From assembly GCA_963749875.1 (NCBI GenBank), contig CAVVOX010000002.1, forward strand, positions 1,736,001-1,800,000: a DNA stretch of 64,000 bases, read 5' to 3'. Under the pieces are notes generated by a model. It was not told the origin of the DNA. It searched no databases and worked only from the letters and a program-made list of their open reading frames with translations. The position numbers were made by a program, and so were the translations under genes. Source of the stretch: JAHQVI01 sp963749875 (GTDB taxonomy: Bacteria > Pseudomonadota > Alphaproteobacteria > Rhizobiales > Rhodomicrobiaceae). Below, one piece after another: positions 34,832 through 43,799 of this stretch; within the stretch, counting starts at the first letter, position 1; each line of letters begins with the position of its first letter.

Positions 34832-34883
34832 CAGCAGGCGCCCTTAGTTCCCTTTGCAGTTATTGGCCCGTAAGCCATCTGCC

Positions 34884-35591
34884 CTAAAATTTCTCCACCC
34901 AGGGCCGCACCGCGATCTCATTCGACCAGGCCGATCGCCGCTGCCGGACGAGCGCCAGATAGGTCTCGGCGATCGCATCCGGGTCGAGCATCGAGTCCGG
35001 CTTGTCGGCGGGCTCGGTGCGGCCCGGATTGCGGATCGCGCCGTCGATGTTCACCCAGGCCACGTGAATGCCCTGCGGGTGAAGCTCGCGTGACATGGAC
35101 TGCGCCAGGCCGCGCTGGGCGAACTTGCCCATGGCGAAGGGCGCCGATTGTGCAAAGCCCTTCACGCCCGCCGACGCGCCGGTGAACAGGATCGTGCCGC
35201 GCACGCCGTCTTCCGGCTTCCCGGCCAGCATCGCCCGCGCCGCCGCCTGACCAACCAGAAAGGCGCCGAACGCGGTGACCTGGATCGACTGGCGGACGCC
35301 TTCCGGGTCGAGGTCGATGAGCGGCCCGCGCGTGCGTGCGGACGGATTGCACACAACGACCCTCAGCGGTCCCTCGATCCCGGTGAAGAGCCGCCGGACC
35401 TGCTCCGGCTCGACGACGTCGCAAGCGTGAAGTGTCGCCCCGGTCTCCTTCCCGAGCGCGTCGAGCTTGGCTGTGTTGCGGGCCGCTAGGGCAAGACGGT
35501 ATCCCTCGCGATGAAAAAGACGTGCCAGCGAGGCGGACAGCCCATCGCCGACGCCGACAATGAGGGCAAGCGGTTTCGTCTCATTCGCCAT
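34884..35591 (-). CDS. Short-chain dehydrogenase/reductase, atypical active site
   Basis: 235 residues with a Rossmann fold: cofactor loop GVGDGLSAS (13-21), CNPSA at 81-85 in place of NNAG, Ser140 in FTGASAG. The catalytic Tyr of YxxxK is replaced: the segment reads APFAMGKFA, with Phe152 and Lys156. Several proteobacterial homologues share the PFAMGKFA form, so this is a subfamily trait rather than a mutation; true oxidoreductase activity is doubtful. Divergent from the histone-deacetylase-like gene. Confidence 0.9.
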   Translation of the reverse strand: MANETKPLALIVGVGDGLSASLARLFHREGYRLALAARNTAKLDALGKETGATLHACDVVEPEQVRRLFTGIEGPLRVVVCNPSARTRGPLIDLDPEGVRQSIQVTAFGAFLVGQAAARAMLAGKPEDGVRGTILFTGASAGVKGFAQSAPFAMGKFAQRGLAQSMSRELHPQGIHVAWVNIDGAIRNPGRTEPADKPDSMLDPDAIAETYLALVRQRRSAWSNEIAVRPWVEKF

Positions 35592-35759
35592 CCTGTGCTC
35601 CTTCCCCCGGCGCCGGCATTTCGGGCCGGGCTATTGTCCGCGAACTACCCTACTATGCCGGTTCCCCAAAGCAATCCCAGTTCCGGATTCGGCGGGTGCG
35701 CTTGGAGCGCCGAGCCAGCCCATATTGCGCGCGCCGCGCTTCGCGCTAGAATCGCGGCT

Positions 35760-36659
35760 GTGAAGCTCTACTATACCGACAGCTACGAGATTCCGCTTCC
35801 GGCGCGGCATCGTTTCCCGCGCAATAAGAACCGGCTGTTGCGCGAAACGCTGATGCGGCAGTCGCTGGTCGCACCGGATCAGCTTGTGCTTTCGCCGCTC
35901 GCCGAACGCGACCAGCTCATCCGCGTGCATTCGCCTGACTATGTCGATGGCTTTTGCGGCGGGACGCTGCCACGCGAAATGATGCGGCGCATCGGCGTGC
36001 CCTGGAGCGAGGGGCTGGTCCGGCGCTCGCGGGCGACGATGGGCGGCGCGGTCGAGGCGATGCGGCGCGCGATGGAGCAGGGTTTCTCCGGTCAGCTCGC
36101 GGGCGGGACGCATCACGCTCATGCCGATTTCGGCTCCGGCTATTGCTCGCTGAACGATTTCGCGCTGGCCGCCGTGACGGCGCTCGATGGGGGCCTCGCC
36201 GACCGTGTCGCCATCGTCGATCTCGATGTCCATCAGGGCGACGGCAACGCCTCGATGCTCGCCGCCAATCGGCACGTTTTCGTCTTCAGCCTGCATGGCG
36301 AGAAGAATTTCCCCTTTCGCAAGGCGGTCTCCGACCTGGATGTCGGCCTGCCCGACGGCACCGGGGACGACACTTATCTGCGCCGCCTCCATGACGGGCT
36401 CGAGGCGGTGATCGCATTCCGGCCCGATCTCGTGCTTTATCAATGCGGCGTCGATCCGCTGGTGCATGACAAGCTCGGACGGCTGGCGCTGAGCTATGAG
36501 GGCCTCGCCGCGCGCGACCGGATGGTGTTCGAGACATTCGACAAGAACGGTGTGCCGCTGAGTTTCGGCATCGGTGGAGGCTATTGCGACCCGATCGCGC
36601 TGTCGGTCGCCGCCTATGTGAATATGATCGCGACGGCCAAAGACGTCTATCGCTTCTGA
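35760..36659 (+). CDS. Histone deacetylase superfamily protein
   Basis: 299 residues, zinc amidohydrolase fold shared with acetoin-utilisation and polyamine deacetylases. Motifs: RVHSPDYVDGF, AGGTHHAHADFGSGYCSLNDFA (active-site histidines), VAIVDLDVHQGDGNA (zinc ligands Asp and His), FRPDLVLYQCGVDPLVHDKLGRLALSYEGL (third zinc Asp) and FGIGGGY. The GTG at 35760 begins VKLYYTDSYEIPLPARHRFP, the family N-terminus; upstream in-frame codons are not conserved in character. Substrate not predictable; bacteria lack histones, so acetylated small molecules or proteins. Confidence 0.92.
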   Translation: MKLYYTDSYEIPLPARHRFPRNKNRLLRETLMRQSLVAPDQLVLSPLAERDQLIRVHSPDYVDGFCGGTLPREMMRRIGVPWSEGLVRRSRATMGGAVEAMRRAMEQGFSGQLAGGTHHAHADFGSGYCSLNDFALAAVTALDGGLADRVAIVDLDVHQGDGNASMLAANRHVFVFSLHGEKNFPFRKAVSDLDVGLPDGTGDDTYLRRLHDGLEAVIAFRPDLVLYQCGVDPLVHDKLGRLALSYEGLAARDRMVFETFDKNGVPLSFGIGGGYCDPIALSVAAYVNMIATAKDVYRF

Positions 36660-36677
36660 CGCGCCGGGCTGCCGGAA

Positions 36678-37127
36678 TCACAATCTGGCGGCGGCCGCCT
36701 TGCCAAGCCCCTCGATGAACGGGGCCGCAGCGCGAAGGTCGTATCCGGCGGCCATGGCTCTTTCCACAACATCCTCCAGCGTTACCCCGAGGGCGATGTT
36801 TGCTGCGGCCCAGAGCATCGTCGACCGACTGCCCGTGCGGCAATAAGCCAGCACCGGCCCCTCCGATTTCTTCAGAATTTCCGCAAATCTTGCGGCATAG
36901 TCGGCTGACAGGGTCGGCGCCGTGAATGGCAGGCTGACGAAGCGAAGGCCGCGCTCGCCGGCCGCTGCCTCGATCTCCGCTGCGAGGGGCTGGGCCGGAC
37001 CGGCCTCGCCATCGGGGCGGTTATTGACAAGAACCTCGAACGCGCCCGCCGCGATATCGGGCACATCCTCTGGCGTAATCTGGCCGGCAACGAATGTCTT
37101 CTCATCCAGTTGCACCACATGAACCAT
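36678..37127 (-). CDS. DUF442/TIGR01244 family phosphatase-like protein
   Basis: 149 residues of the beta-lactamase hydrolase-like phosphatase family. Segments: FVAGQITPEDVPDIAAGAF, VLVNNRPDGEA, FVSLPFTAP, and the dual-specificity phosphatase P-loop LAYCRTGSRSTMLWA (CX5R: Cys-Arg-Thr-Gly-Ser-Arg-Ser). Members are linked to sulfur or sulfide metabolism in some bacteria. Stand-alone here, convergent with the deacetylase-like gene. Confidence 0.9.
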   Translation of the reverse strand: MVHVVQLDEKTFVAGQITPEDVPDIAAGAFEVLVNNRPDGEAGPAQPLAAEIEAAAGERGLRFVSLPFTAPTLSADYAARFAEILKKSEGPVLAYCRTGSRSTMLWAAANIALGVTLEDVVERAMAAGYDLRAAAPFIEGLGKAAAARL

Positions 37128-37358
37128 CGCCCCGCACTCCTCTCGATTAATCAGTAATCCGGACTATAATGGCAGGAGCTTTCAATGGCACTGACGACAT
37201 TTCGCGGCAGAACTCGAAACTGGCGTTGAACCAGCCGTGTAAATTTGGCACAAACTTCGAAAATGTCCCGACCATCATGTATTTGGTTATCCTGACAGCA
37301 GCTGCGTCGTTACAATCCTCGTTCTGCGACCGTCGTCAGAACAGTCCAGGAACAAAAA

Positions 37359-38453
37359 ATGGTGATCAATAGGCGCCGCTTCCTCCAATTGAGCGGGGTT
37401 CTCGCCGGGGCTGCGCTGTTGCCAGGCGCGGCGCGTGCGCAGGAGCGTTTCATCACCACTCAGGGCCCCTGGCGCAAATTCGATCTCGCCACCGAGCTGA
37501 AATTCGTAAAGCCTAAGGGAAAAGCCCAGGCCTGGATCCCCGTTCCCGCGGTCAATGAGGACGACTGGTCGCGGGCGCTCGGCAGCGACTGGGAAACCAA
37601 CGCCAAGGTTGCACGTCTGGAGGAAGACGAGGCCTCCGGCGTGGACCTCGTCTATCTGGAATGGGACGAGAACGAGACGGCCGCCATGGTGCGGATCAGC
37701 AGCCATGCGGAAACGCGTGACCGCGCCACCGATTTCACCCGGCCGCTCAAGACCGCCGAGCTCCCCAAAGCGGAGCGCGACCGTTACACCGCTCCGGTCA
37801 GCTTCATGCCACACGATACCTGGCTTCGGGAGACGGCCGCAAAGATCACCGAGAACGCCAAGACCGATCTCGGCAAGGCGAAGGCGCTCTATGAATGGAT
37901 CGTCGAGGAGCAGACCTGCCAGATCGGCGATCTGAAGACATTGGTGGGCAGTTCGAATTCGGTGGCGCCGACGCCTGAGGGATGCGATTACCTGAACAGC
38001 CTGTTCGTCGGCCTTGCGCGGGTATCCGGCCTGCCGGCGCGGGAGATTTACGGGGTGCGCGCCGCCCCTTCGCAATTCGGCTTTGAAAGCCTTGGCGCGG
38101 TGCCGGCTGACATCACCGCCAAGACCCATTCGCGCGGCGAGGTTTGGCTCAGCGATTATGGCTGGGTGCCCGCGACGCCGGGCGACGTCCGCCGCGTCAT
38201 CCGGGACGAGGCCCCCGGGGAGCTCGAACTGACCGATCCAAAGGCGGTTTCTGCGCGCATGACGCTGTTCGGCGCGTGGGAGGGCAATTGGATCGCCTAT
38301 AATATGGCGAATGATTTCGTCTTGCCGAATTCCGGCGGCACGACCGTCCCCTTTCTGATCCGTCCGCGGGTCATGACGGCAAAGGGCGTGATGGCCGAGA
38401 GCCTTGCGGACGGCTACAATCTCAAGCTGGCGGCGAAGGAACTGCCGGCTTAA
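37359..38453 (+). CDS. Tat-exported transglutaminase-like protein
   Basis: 364 residues. The N-terminus NRRRFLQLSG plus hydrophobic stretch and AARA is a twin-arginine signal. The transglutaminase-like core has Cys209 (EGCDYLNSLFVGLARVSGLPARE) and His257 (KTHSRGEVWL), but where the third catalytic residue Asp is usual (VDP) the protein has ATP (Thr272: GWVPATPGDV). Possibly a reduced-activity or binding member. Mature protein would be periplasmic, unlike the cytoplasmic transglutaminases at 10-17 kb. CAGGAACA precedes the ATG. Confidence 0.88.
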   Translation: MVINRRRFLQLSGVLAGAALLPGAARAQERFITTQGPWRKFDLATELKFVKPKGKAQAWIPVPAVNEDDWSRALGSDWETNAKVARLEEDEASGVDLVYLEWDENETAAMVRISSHAETRDRATDFTRPLKTAELPKAERDRYTAPVSFMPHDTWLRETAAKITENAKTDLGKAKALYEWIVEEQTCQIGDLKTLVGSSNSVAPTPEGCDYLNSLFVGLARVSGLPAREIYGVRAAPSQFGFESLGAVPADITAKTHSRGEVWLSDYGWVPATPGDVRRVIRDEAPGELELTDPKAVSARMTLFGAWEGNWIAYNMANDFVLPNSGGTTVPFLIRPRVMTAKGVMAESLADGYNLKLAAKELPA

Positions 38454-38580
38454 CGCTCTTTCGCGGTCGCGCAGCGGAGCTCTGCTGCCTTCATACAATA
38501 TCTTGTTCTAAAGACTTGCAGAGCAGCCGTTTTCCGGTCAATAACTCCCCGAGCAGAGTTCAAGCCCAGACGGTGGTCCC

Positions 38581-39186
38581 ATGGAGAAATTCACCGAATT
38601 GACCGGCGTTGCCGCGCCCTTGCCGATGATCAATGTCGATACGGACATGGTCATTCCAAAGCAGTTTCTGAAGACGATCAAGCGCACCGGGCTCGGCAAG
38701 AACCTGTTCTTCGAGATGCGTTACGATGCCGACGGGGACGAAAATCCCGATTTCGTCCTGAACAGGCCCGCGTACCGCAATGCGAAGATCCTGATCGCCG
38801 GCGCCAATTTCGGCTGCGGGTCCAGCCGGGAGCATGCGCCTTGGGCCCTCATGGATTTCGGCATCAAATGCGTCATCGCCCCAAGCTTCGCCGACATCTT
38901 CTATAATAACTGCTTCAAGAACGGCATTTTGCCGATCCCCCTGCCCCAGAGCGAGATCGACAAGCTCCTGGACGATGCCTCGCGCGGTGCGAATGCAACG
39001 ATCACCATCGATCTGGAAGCGCAGGAAATTCGCGGTCCGGATGGCGGCGCGATCCATTTCGACATCGACCCCTTCCGGAAGAAATGCCTCATCGAGGGGC
39101 TCGACGACATCGGGCTCACTCTGAAAAAGCACGATCGTATCGATGCGTTCGAGGTGAAGCAGCAGGCCGGCCGTCCCTGGCTTTAG
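38581..39186 (+). CDS. leuD: 3-isopropylmalate dehydratase small subunit
   Basis: 201 residues; with LeuC isomerises 2- to 3-isopropylmalate in leucine synthesis. Diagnostic segments: INVDTDMVIPKQFLKTIKRTG and NFGCGSSREHAPWALMDFGIKCVIAPSFADIFYNNCFKNGILPI. Complete length. leuC is not adjacent within the window. leuB follows after 231 bases in the same direction, the arrangement common in Hyphomicrobiales. Confidence 0.97.
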   Translation: MEKFTELTGVAAPLPMINVDTDMVIPKQFLKTIKRTGLGKNLFFEMRYDADGDENPDFVLNRPAYRNAKILIAGANFGCGSSREHAPWALMDFGIKCVIAPSFADIFYNNCFKNGILPIPLPQSEIDKLLDDASRGANATITIDLEAQEIRGPDGGAIHFDIDPFRKKCLIEGLDDIGLTLKKHDRIDAFEVKQQAGRPWL

Positions 39187-39417
39187 GGGCGGCGCGTGCT
39201 GCACCAGACCGCCGCAATATGCGGAAGCCGCACGGGCGCTCCACGGGCCATGGCCGGCCGCGCAAGAATTTTGTGCAAGGAAATCACAATTTGAAGCAGG
39301 CTTGTCATAAAAACGGCCTTGCACCTTGCCCTGCGGTCTGCTTCCCATTAGCAACGGTTAACAGTTGAAACCCTCCCGGCGGCCCCGCATGCGCCGCCAT
39401 TTTCGCGAGAGCGTTCG

Positions 39418-40527
39418 ATGTCGACATTCAATCTGCTGCTCCTGCCAGGCGATGGCATCGGTCCGGAAGTCATGGGCGAGGTCGAGCGTCTCGTCGCCTG
39501 GGTGAATGCCAAGGGAACGGCGACCTTCAATATCGAAAAGGATCTGGTCGGCGGCAGCGCTTATGACGCCCATGGCGTCGCCATCTCCGAAGCCGCGATG
39601 ACGAAGGCGATGCAGGCGGACGCCGTGATGCTGGGCGCCGTCGGCGGACCCAAATGGGACAATGTTCCCTATGAGGTGCGCCCGGAGGCCGGCCTCTTGC
39701 GTTTGCGTAAGGACATGCAGCTCTTCGCCAATCTGCGCCCGGCGATCTGCTATCCCGCGCTGGCCGACGCTTCCAGCTTGAAGCGCGAGCATGTCGAAGG
39801 GCTCGATCTGATGATCGTTCGCGAGCTGACGGGCGGGGTCTATTTCGGCGAGCCGAAGGAAATCGTCACGCTGGAGAATGGCGAGAAGCGCGCGGTCGAT
39901 ACCCAGATTTATACGACCGGTGAAATCGAGCGTATCGCGCGGGTCGCCTTCGAGCTCGCCCGCAAGCGCGGCAACAAGGTGGCCTCCTCGGAAAAGCGCA
40001 ATGTGATGCGCTCGGGCGTCCTCTGGCATCAGGTCGTCTCGAAGGTCCACCGCGAGGAATATTCCGATGTCGAGCTGACCCATATTCTTGCGGATAATTG
40101 CGCCATGCAGCTCGTGCGGGCGCCGAAGCAGTTCGACGTGATCGTCACGGACAATCTGTTCGGCGACATGCTCTCCGACGAGGCCGCGATGCTGACCGGC
40201 TCGCTCGGCATGCTGCCATCGGCTTCGCTCGGCGCGCCCGACAGTTCCGGAAAGCGCCCCGCGCTCTACGAGCCGGTGCATGGCAGCGCGCCCGATATTG
40301 CCGGCCAGGGCATTGCGAATCCGATCGCCACGATCGCGAGCTTCGCCATGGCGCTGCGCTACTCCTTCGACATGGCGCAAGAAGCGGACCTGATCGAGAA
40401 GGCCATTGCCCAGGTCCTGGAGAAAGGCCTGCGGACGGGCGACATCATGCAGGAGGGCATGCGCAAAGTGTCCACGACCGAAATGGGCGAGGCCATTATC
40501 GGTGAAATCGAGGTGGCCGCCGGATAG
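39418..40527 (+). CDS. leuB: 3-isopropylmalate dehydrogenase
   Basis: 369 residues; NAD-dependent oxidative decarboxylation of 3-isopropylmalate. Motifs: LLLPGDGIGPEVMGEV, LGAVGGPKWDN, ELTGGVYFGEPKE, the active-site VTDNLFGDMLSDEAAMLTGSLGMLPSASLG and EPVHGSAPDIAGQGIANPIATI. ATG at 39418. Same strand as leuD and asd, forming an amino-acid biosynthesis neighbourhood. Confidence 0.97.
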   Translation: MSTFNLLLLPGDGIGPEVMGEVERLVAWVNAKGTATFNIEKDLVGGSAYDAHGVAISEAAMTKAMQADAVMLGAVGGPKWDNVPYEVRPEAGLLRLRKDMQLFANLRPAICYPALADASSLKREHVEGLDLMIVRELTGGVYFGEPKEIVTLENGEKRAVDTQIYTTGEIERIARVAFELARKRGNKVASSEKRNVMRSGVLWHQVVSKVHREEYSDVELTHILADNCAMQLVRAPKQFDVIVTDNLFGDMLSDEAAMLTGSLGMLPSASLGAPDSSGKRPALYEPVHGSAPDIAGQGIANPIATIASFAMALRYSFDMAQEADLIEKAIAQVLEKGLRTGDIMQEGMRKVSTTEMGEAIIGEIEVAAG

Positions 40528-40640
40528 CACACGGCCACGCCAAACATCCGGAATCGGGCCGAGCGGCGCGGCCTGGACATTTCAGCGGCCTGTCTCCGGA
40601 AAGGCTGGCGGCTGTACGCGTAAGAGAGGCAAGTGGGGCG

Positions 40641-41465
40641 ATGACAGATCATTTCAGTGTCATCGGGTTCAAATCCAGCTCCGCGGAAGAGCTGGCGGAA
40701 ATGGTGAGCAAATTGCCCGATACGGGCGCCTATTCGCAGCCATGCGCTCCCGGTTATTACTATCGCTGGCACTCCGACAGCGGATCAGAGCTCTGGGTGC
40801 ATCTGGCCAAGCAGGCGCAGGACACCGATGAAAAGCTGACCATCGTCGGGGTCACGCCGTTTTTTGACGGCGGCGGACGGGTTCCGGTGCGGGTGATGAA
40901 AAAGCGCCAGCGGCCCAATGACAACGCCTTCGAAGGGGCGGCTTTCGTCGAGATAGAGCCGGGCCCGCGGCCGCATCAATGCGCAACGGTCGCGCTGCTC
41001 GATGTCGTCGATTACGCCGTCTGGGCCCACCGCGTCACGCCCTTTCTCGCGCAGGCGCAGATCGCGGCCTTTGCCCATGAGATCGCGGTCTTTCCGAGCG
41101 AAGAGGCCTTCAGCGCCTCACAGGCCGGCGAGCAGGTGAAATTCGCCCCGGAGTCCTTTTTCGCCAGCGGCCTGTTTTCGACTTCGGGCGAGGCGGGTGG
41201 TCATGCCGTCTTTCATGACCCGAGCGCAAAGGAGTTTGACGCGCCGTCGCGCGCCTTTCTGACAGGCCGCGTCCTCACCGCTCAGAAGCGGACGAACAGC
41301 ATCACGGGCCAAAGCTTCCATACGGCTCTGGTCAAGACGCTCGGAGGCACGGTCGACATTGTCGCGGACGACGCTCAGCTCGAGGGCGAGTTCCAGCCCG
41401 AGGCGATCATACAGGGCGAATTCTGGCTCTGCGCCCGGCTCATCGAGGGAAACGGACACGCCTGA
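40641..41465 (+). CDS. Conserved protein of unknown function
   Basis: 274 residues, no recognised domain, no signal peptide or membrane segment. The N-terminal part FKSSSAEELAEMVSKLPDTG and YYYRWHSDSGSELWVHL suggests an alpha/beta domain binding a small ligand; near the C-terminus SFHTALVKTLGGTVDIVAD and AIIQGEFWLCARL resemble a beta-barrel. It lies between leuB and an AbrB-type permease on the same strand. Confidence 0.75.
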   Translation: MTDHFSVIGFKSSSAEELAEMVSKLPDTGAYSQPCAPGYYYRWHSDSGSELWVHLAKQAQDTDEKLTIVGVTPFFDGGGRVPVRVMKKRQRPNDNAFEGAAFVEIEPGPRPHQCATVALLDVVDYAVWAHRVTPFLAQAQIAAFAHEIAVFPSEEAFSASQAGEQVKFAPESFFASGLFSTSGEAGGHAVFHDPSAKEFDAPSRAFLTGRVLTAQKRTNSITGQSFHTALVKTLGGTVDIVADDAQLEGEFQPEAIIQGEFWLCARLIEGNGHA

Positions 41466-41552
41466 GCGACGACCGAATTCCGCGATATCGTCCAGCCGGC
41501 GACTATGCGGACGATCCACCGGCCCGCGGCCCAAGCGCGAGAGTGCGACCGG

Positions 41553-42650
41553 ATGACAATCGACATGAAACTGGCGGGCGCCGCCGCCCTCACGCTTGCG
41601 GCGAGCGCCGCCGGCGGCGCCGTCTTCGCCCTCCTGGGCATGCCGGCTGCCTGGCTGACCGGGGCCATGCTGGTCACCACGATCCTCGCCTTCAGCAAGG
41701 CCCCGCTCTATCTGCCCGACGCCCTGAGATTTGCCGTGTTCCTCGCCCTCGGCATCCAGATCGGTTCGGGCTTTTCGCCCCACACAATCGAGCGGGTCGT
41801 GACATGGCCGCTCAGCCTCGCCGGCCTCGGTATCACCATCCTCCTGGTCATCGCCGCCTCGGCGGCCTTTCTGATGAACCACAGCAAATGGAACCGGGCG
41901 ACCGCCTTTTACGCTTCAATTCCCGGCGCTTTGTCCCATGTGCTTGCACTGTCCATGCGCTCTTCCGCCGATGTCCGTCAGGTGATGCTGGCGCAGATGT
42001 TCCGGCTGGCGATGCTGCTGGCGCTGCTGCCGTCGCTGCTGACACTGTCTCTCGCACCGCCGGCATTGCCGCCCCGCGAGGTCGGCGGTGTCTTCGACAT
42101 GCTGCCGCTGCTCGTGCTCGGCGGCGTGGTCGGCTTTGTGCTGGAGAAGCGCAATTTCCCGGCCGGCGCATTGTTCGGGGGAATGTTTGCCAGCGCGGCC
42201 CTGCATCTGTCCGGGATCGTCAACGGTCAGATCCCCTCCGTAATTCTCATTCCCGGCCAGCTCATCCTCGGCGCCATAATCGGTATGCGCTTCATCGGCA
42301 CCAATCTTGCCTTTGTGCGGAAGGCCCTGGCGCCTAGCATTGCCGCCTTTCTGATCGCCGTGACCATTTCGGCCGCATCCGCGCTATGCGTCTCCTGGAT
42401 GCTCGGCCTGCCGCTGGGACAGCTGATCGTCGCTTTCGCGCCCGGCGGCATCGAAGCCATGACAATCCTGGCCGTGGTGCTCGGGCTCGATCCCGCTTTC
42501 GTCGCCACCCATCAGCTTGTGCGATTTTTCGGCCTCGCCCTCTTCCTTCCACTGATCTCGAAACTCTATCTTAGGGATCGATCCGAGCCGGATCGGTCGG
42601 AGACGGAGTGCGGGCGCTGCCCTTCCTCTCATGGACAACAGAACCCATGA
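41553..42650 (+). CDS. AbrB-type (PF05145) membrane protein
   Basis: 365 residues with about ten hydrophobic helices in two internally repeated halves, each with a glycine/proline-rich loop: GMPAAWLTGAML in the first and FPAGALFGGMFASAALHLSG in the second; near the end FAPGGIEAMTILAVVLGLDPAFVATHQLVRFFG is diagnostic. The family is often misnamed ammonia monooxygenase or transcriptional regulator; it is a putative permease with unknown substrate. ATG 41553 chosen over 41505, which adds a polar extension. Confidence 0.9.
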   Translation: MTIDMKLAGAAALTLAASAAGGAVFALLGMPAAWLTGAMLVTTILAFSKAPLYLPDALRFAVFLALGIQIGSGFSPHTIERVVTWPLSLAGLGITILLVIAASAAFLMNHSKWNRATAFYASIPGALSHVLALSMRSSADVRQVMLAQMFRLAMLLALLPSLLTLSLAPPALPPREVGGVFDMLPLLVLGGVVGFVLEKRNFPAGALFGGMFASAALHLSGIVNGQIPSVILIPGQLILGAIIGMRFIGTNLAFVRKALAPSIAAFLIAVTISAASALCVSWMLGLPLGQLIVAFAPGGIEAMTILAVVLGLDPAFVATHQLVRFFGLALFLPLISKLYLRDRSEPDRSETECGRCPSSHGQQNP

Positions 42651-42689
42651 GAGGTACAACGCCGCATCCATAAACTCAGGATGACGAAA

Positions 42690-43721
42690 ATGAGCTACAA
42701 TGTCGCCATCGTGGGCGCCACAGGCAATGTGGGCCGCGAGATGCTGAATATCCTGGCCGAACGCGAATTCCCGGTGAGCGAAATCTTTGCCATCGCCTCG
42801 CGCCGGTCGATCGGCGTCGAGGTATCGTTCGGCGACAAAACGCTCAAATGCCACGATCTTGAGCAGTTCGATTTTTCCAAATGCGACTTCGCGCTGATGT
42901 CGGCAGGCGGTGACGTCTCCAAGGAATGGTCGCCGCGCATCGCCGCTCAAGGATGCCTCGTGATCGATAATTCCTCGGCCTGGCGGTACGACATCGACGT
43001 GCCTCTGGTCGTTCCTGAAGTGAATGCCGACGCCGTCGAAGGTTTCAGGAAGAAGAACATCGTCGCCAATCCCAACTGCTCGACGGCTCAGCTCGTCGTC
43101 GCGCTGAAGCCCCTGCACGACGCCGCGAAGATCAAGCGCGTGGTGGTCGCCACCTATCAGTCCGTCTCGGGCGCCGGCAAGGAAGCGATCGATGAGCTTT
43201 GGAACCAGACCAGGGGCATTTTCGTCACCGACGAACCGACGCCGGAGGTCTTCACGAAGCAGATCGCTTTCAACTGCATTCCCCATATCGACCGCTTCAT
43301 GGAGGACGGCTCGACCCGCGAGGAATGGAAAATGGTGGCCGAGACCAAGAAGATCCTCGACCCCAAGATCAAGCTGACGGCAACCTGCGTGCGTGTGCCC
43401 GTTTTCGTGGGGCATTCCGAGGCGGTGAATATCGAGTTCGAGAAGCCGATCACGGCCGACCAGGCGCGCGACATCCTGCGCGAGGCGCCCGGCGTGCTTG
43501 TCGTCGACAAGCACGAGGATGGCGGCTATGTCACGCCCGTCGAATGTGTCGGGGACTACGCCACATTCATCTCGCGAGTCCGGGAAGACCCGACGGTCGA
43601 AAACGGGCTCGCCATCTGGGTCGTCTCGGACAACCTCCGCAAAGGCGCGGCGCTCAACACGGTTCAAATTGCCGAAACTGTCATCAATCGGCAGCTGATC
43701 AAGGCGCGCGAAGCCGCCTAG
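42690..43721 (+). CDS. asd: Aspartate-semialdehyde dehydrogenase
   Basis: 343 residues; NADPH reduction of aspartyl phosphate, feeding lysine, threonine and diaminopimelate. N-terminal VAIVGATGNVGREML nucleotide loop, active-site Cys in IVANPNCSTAQLV, ETDQ-equivalent region YQSVSGAGKEAI, and catalytic His in RVPVFVGHSEAVNIEFE. ATG at 42690 preferred because TCAGGA lies nine bases upstream; ATG 42681 is possible. A GGGCGCG/CGCGCCC hairpin follows the stop. Confidence 0.97.
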   Translation: MSYNVAIVGATGNVGREMLNILAEREFPVSEIFAIASRRSIGVEVSFGDKTLKCHDLEQFDFSKCDFALMSAGGDVSKEWSPRIAAQGCLVIDNSSAWRYDIDVPLVVPEVNADAVEGFRKKNIVANPNCSTAQLVVALKPLHDAAKIKRVVVATYQSVSGAGKEAIDELWNQTRGIFVTDEPTPEVFTKQIAFNCIPHIDRFMEDGSTREEWKMVAETKKILDPKIKLTATCVRVPVFVGHSEAVNIEFEKPITADQARDILREAPGVLVVDKHEDGGYVTPVECVGDYATFISRVREDPTVENGLAIWVVSDNLRKGAALNTVQIAETVINRQLIKAREAA

Positions 43722-43799
43722 CATATCCTGGGCGCGGCTGTCCCAGTCGCGCCCGACCCCGCTGCTCTTCACCTCCGTAGCGTCATCATCGCCAGAGCG

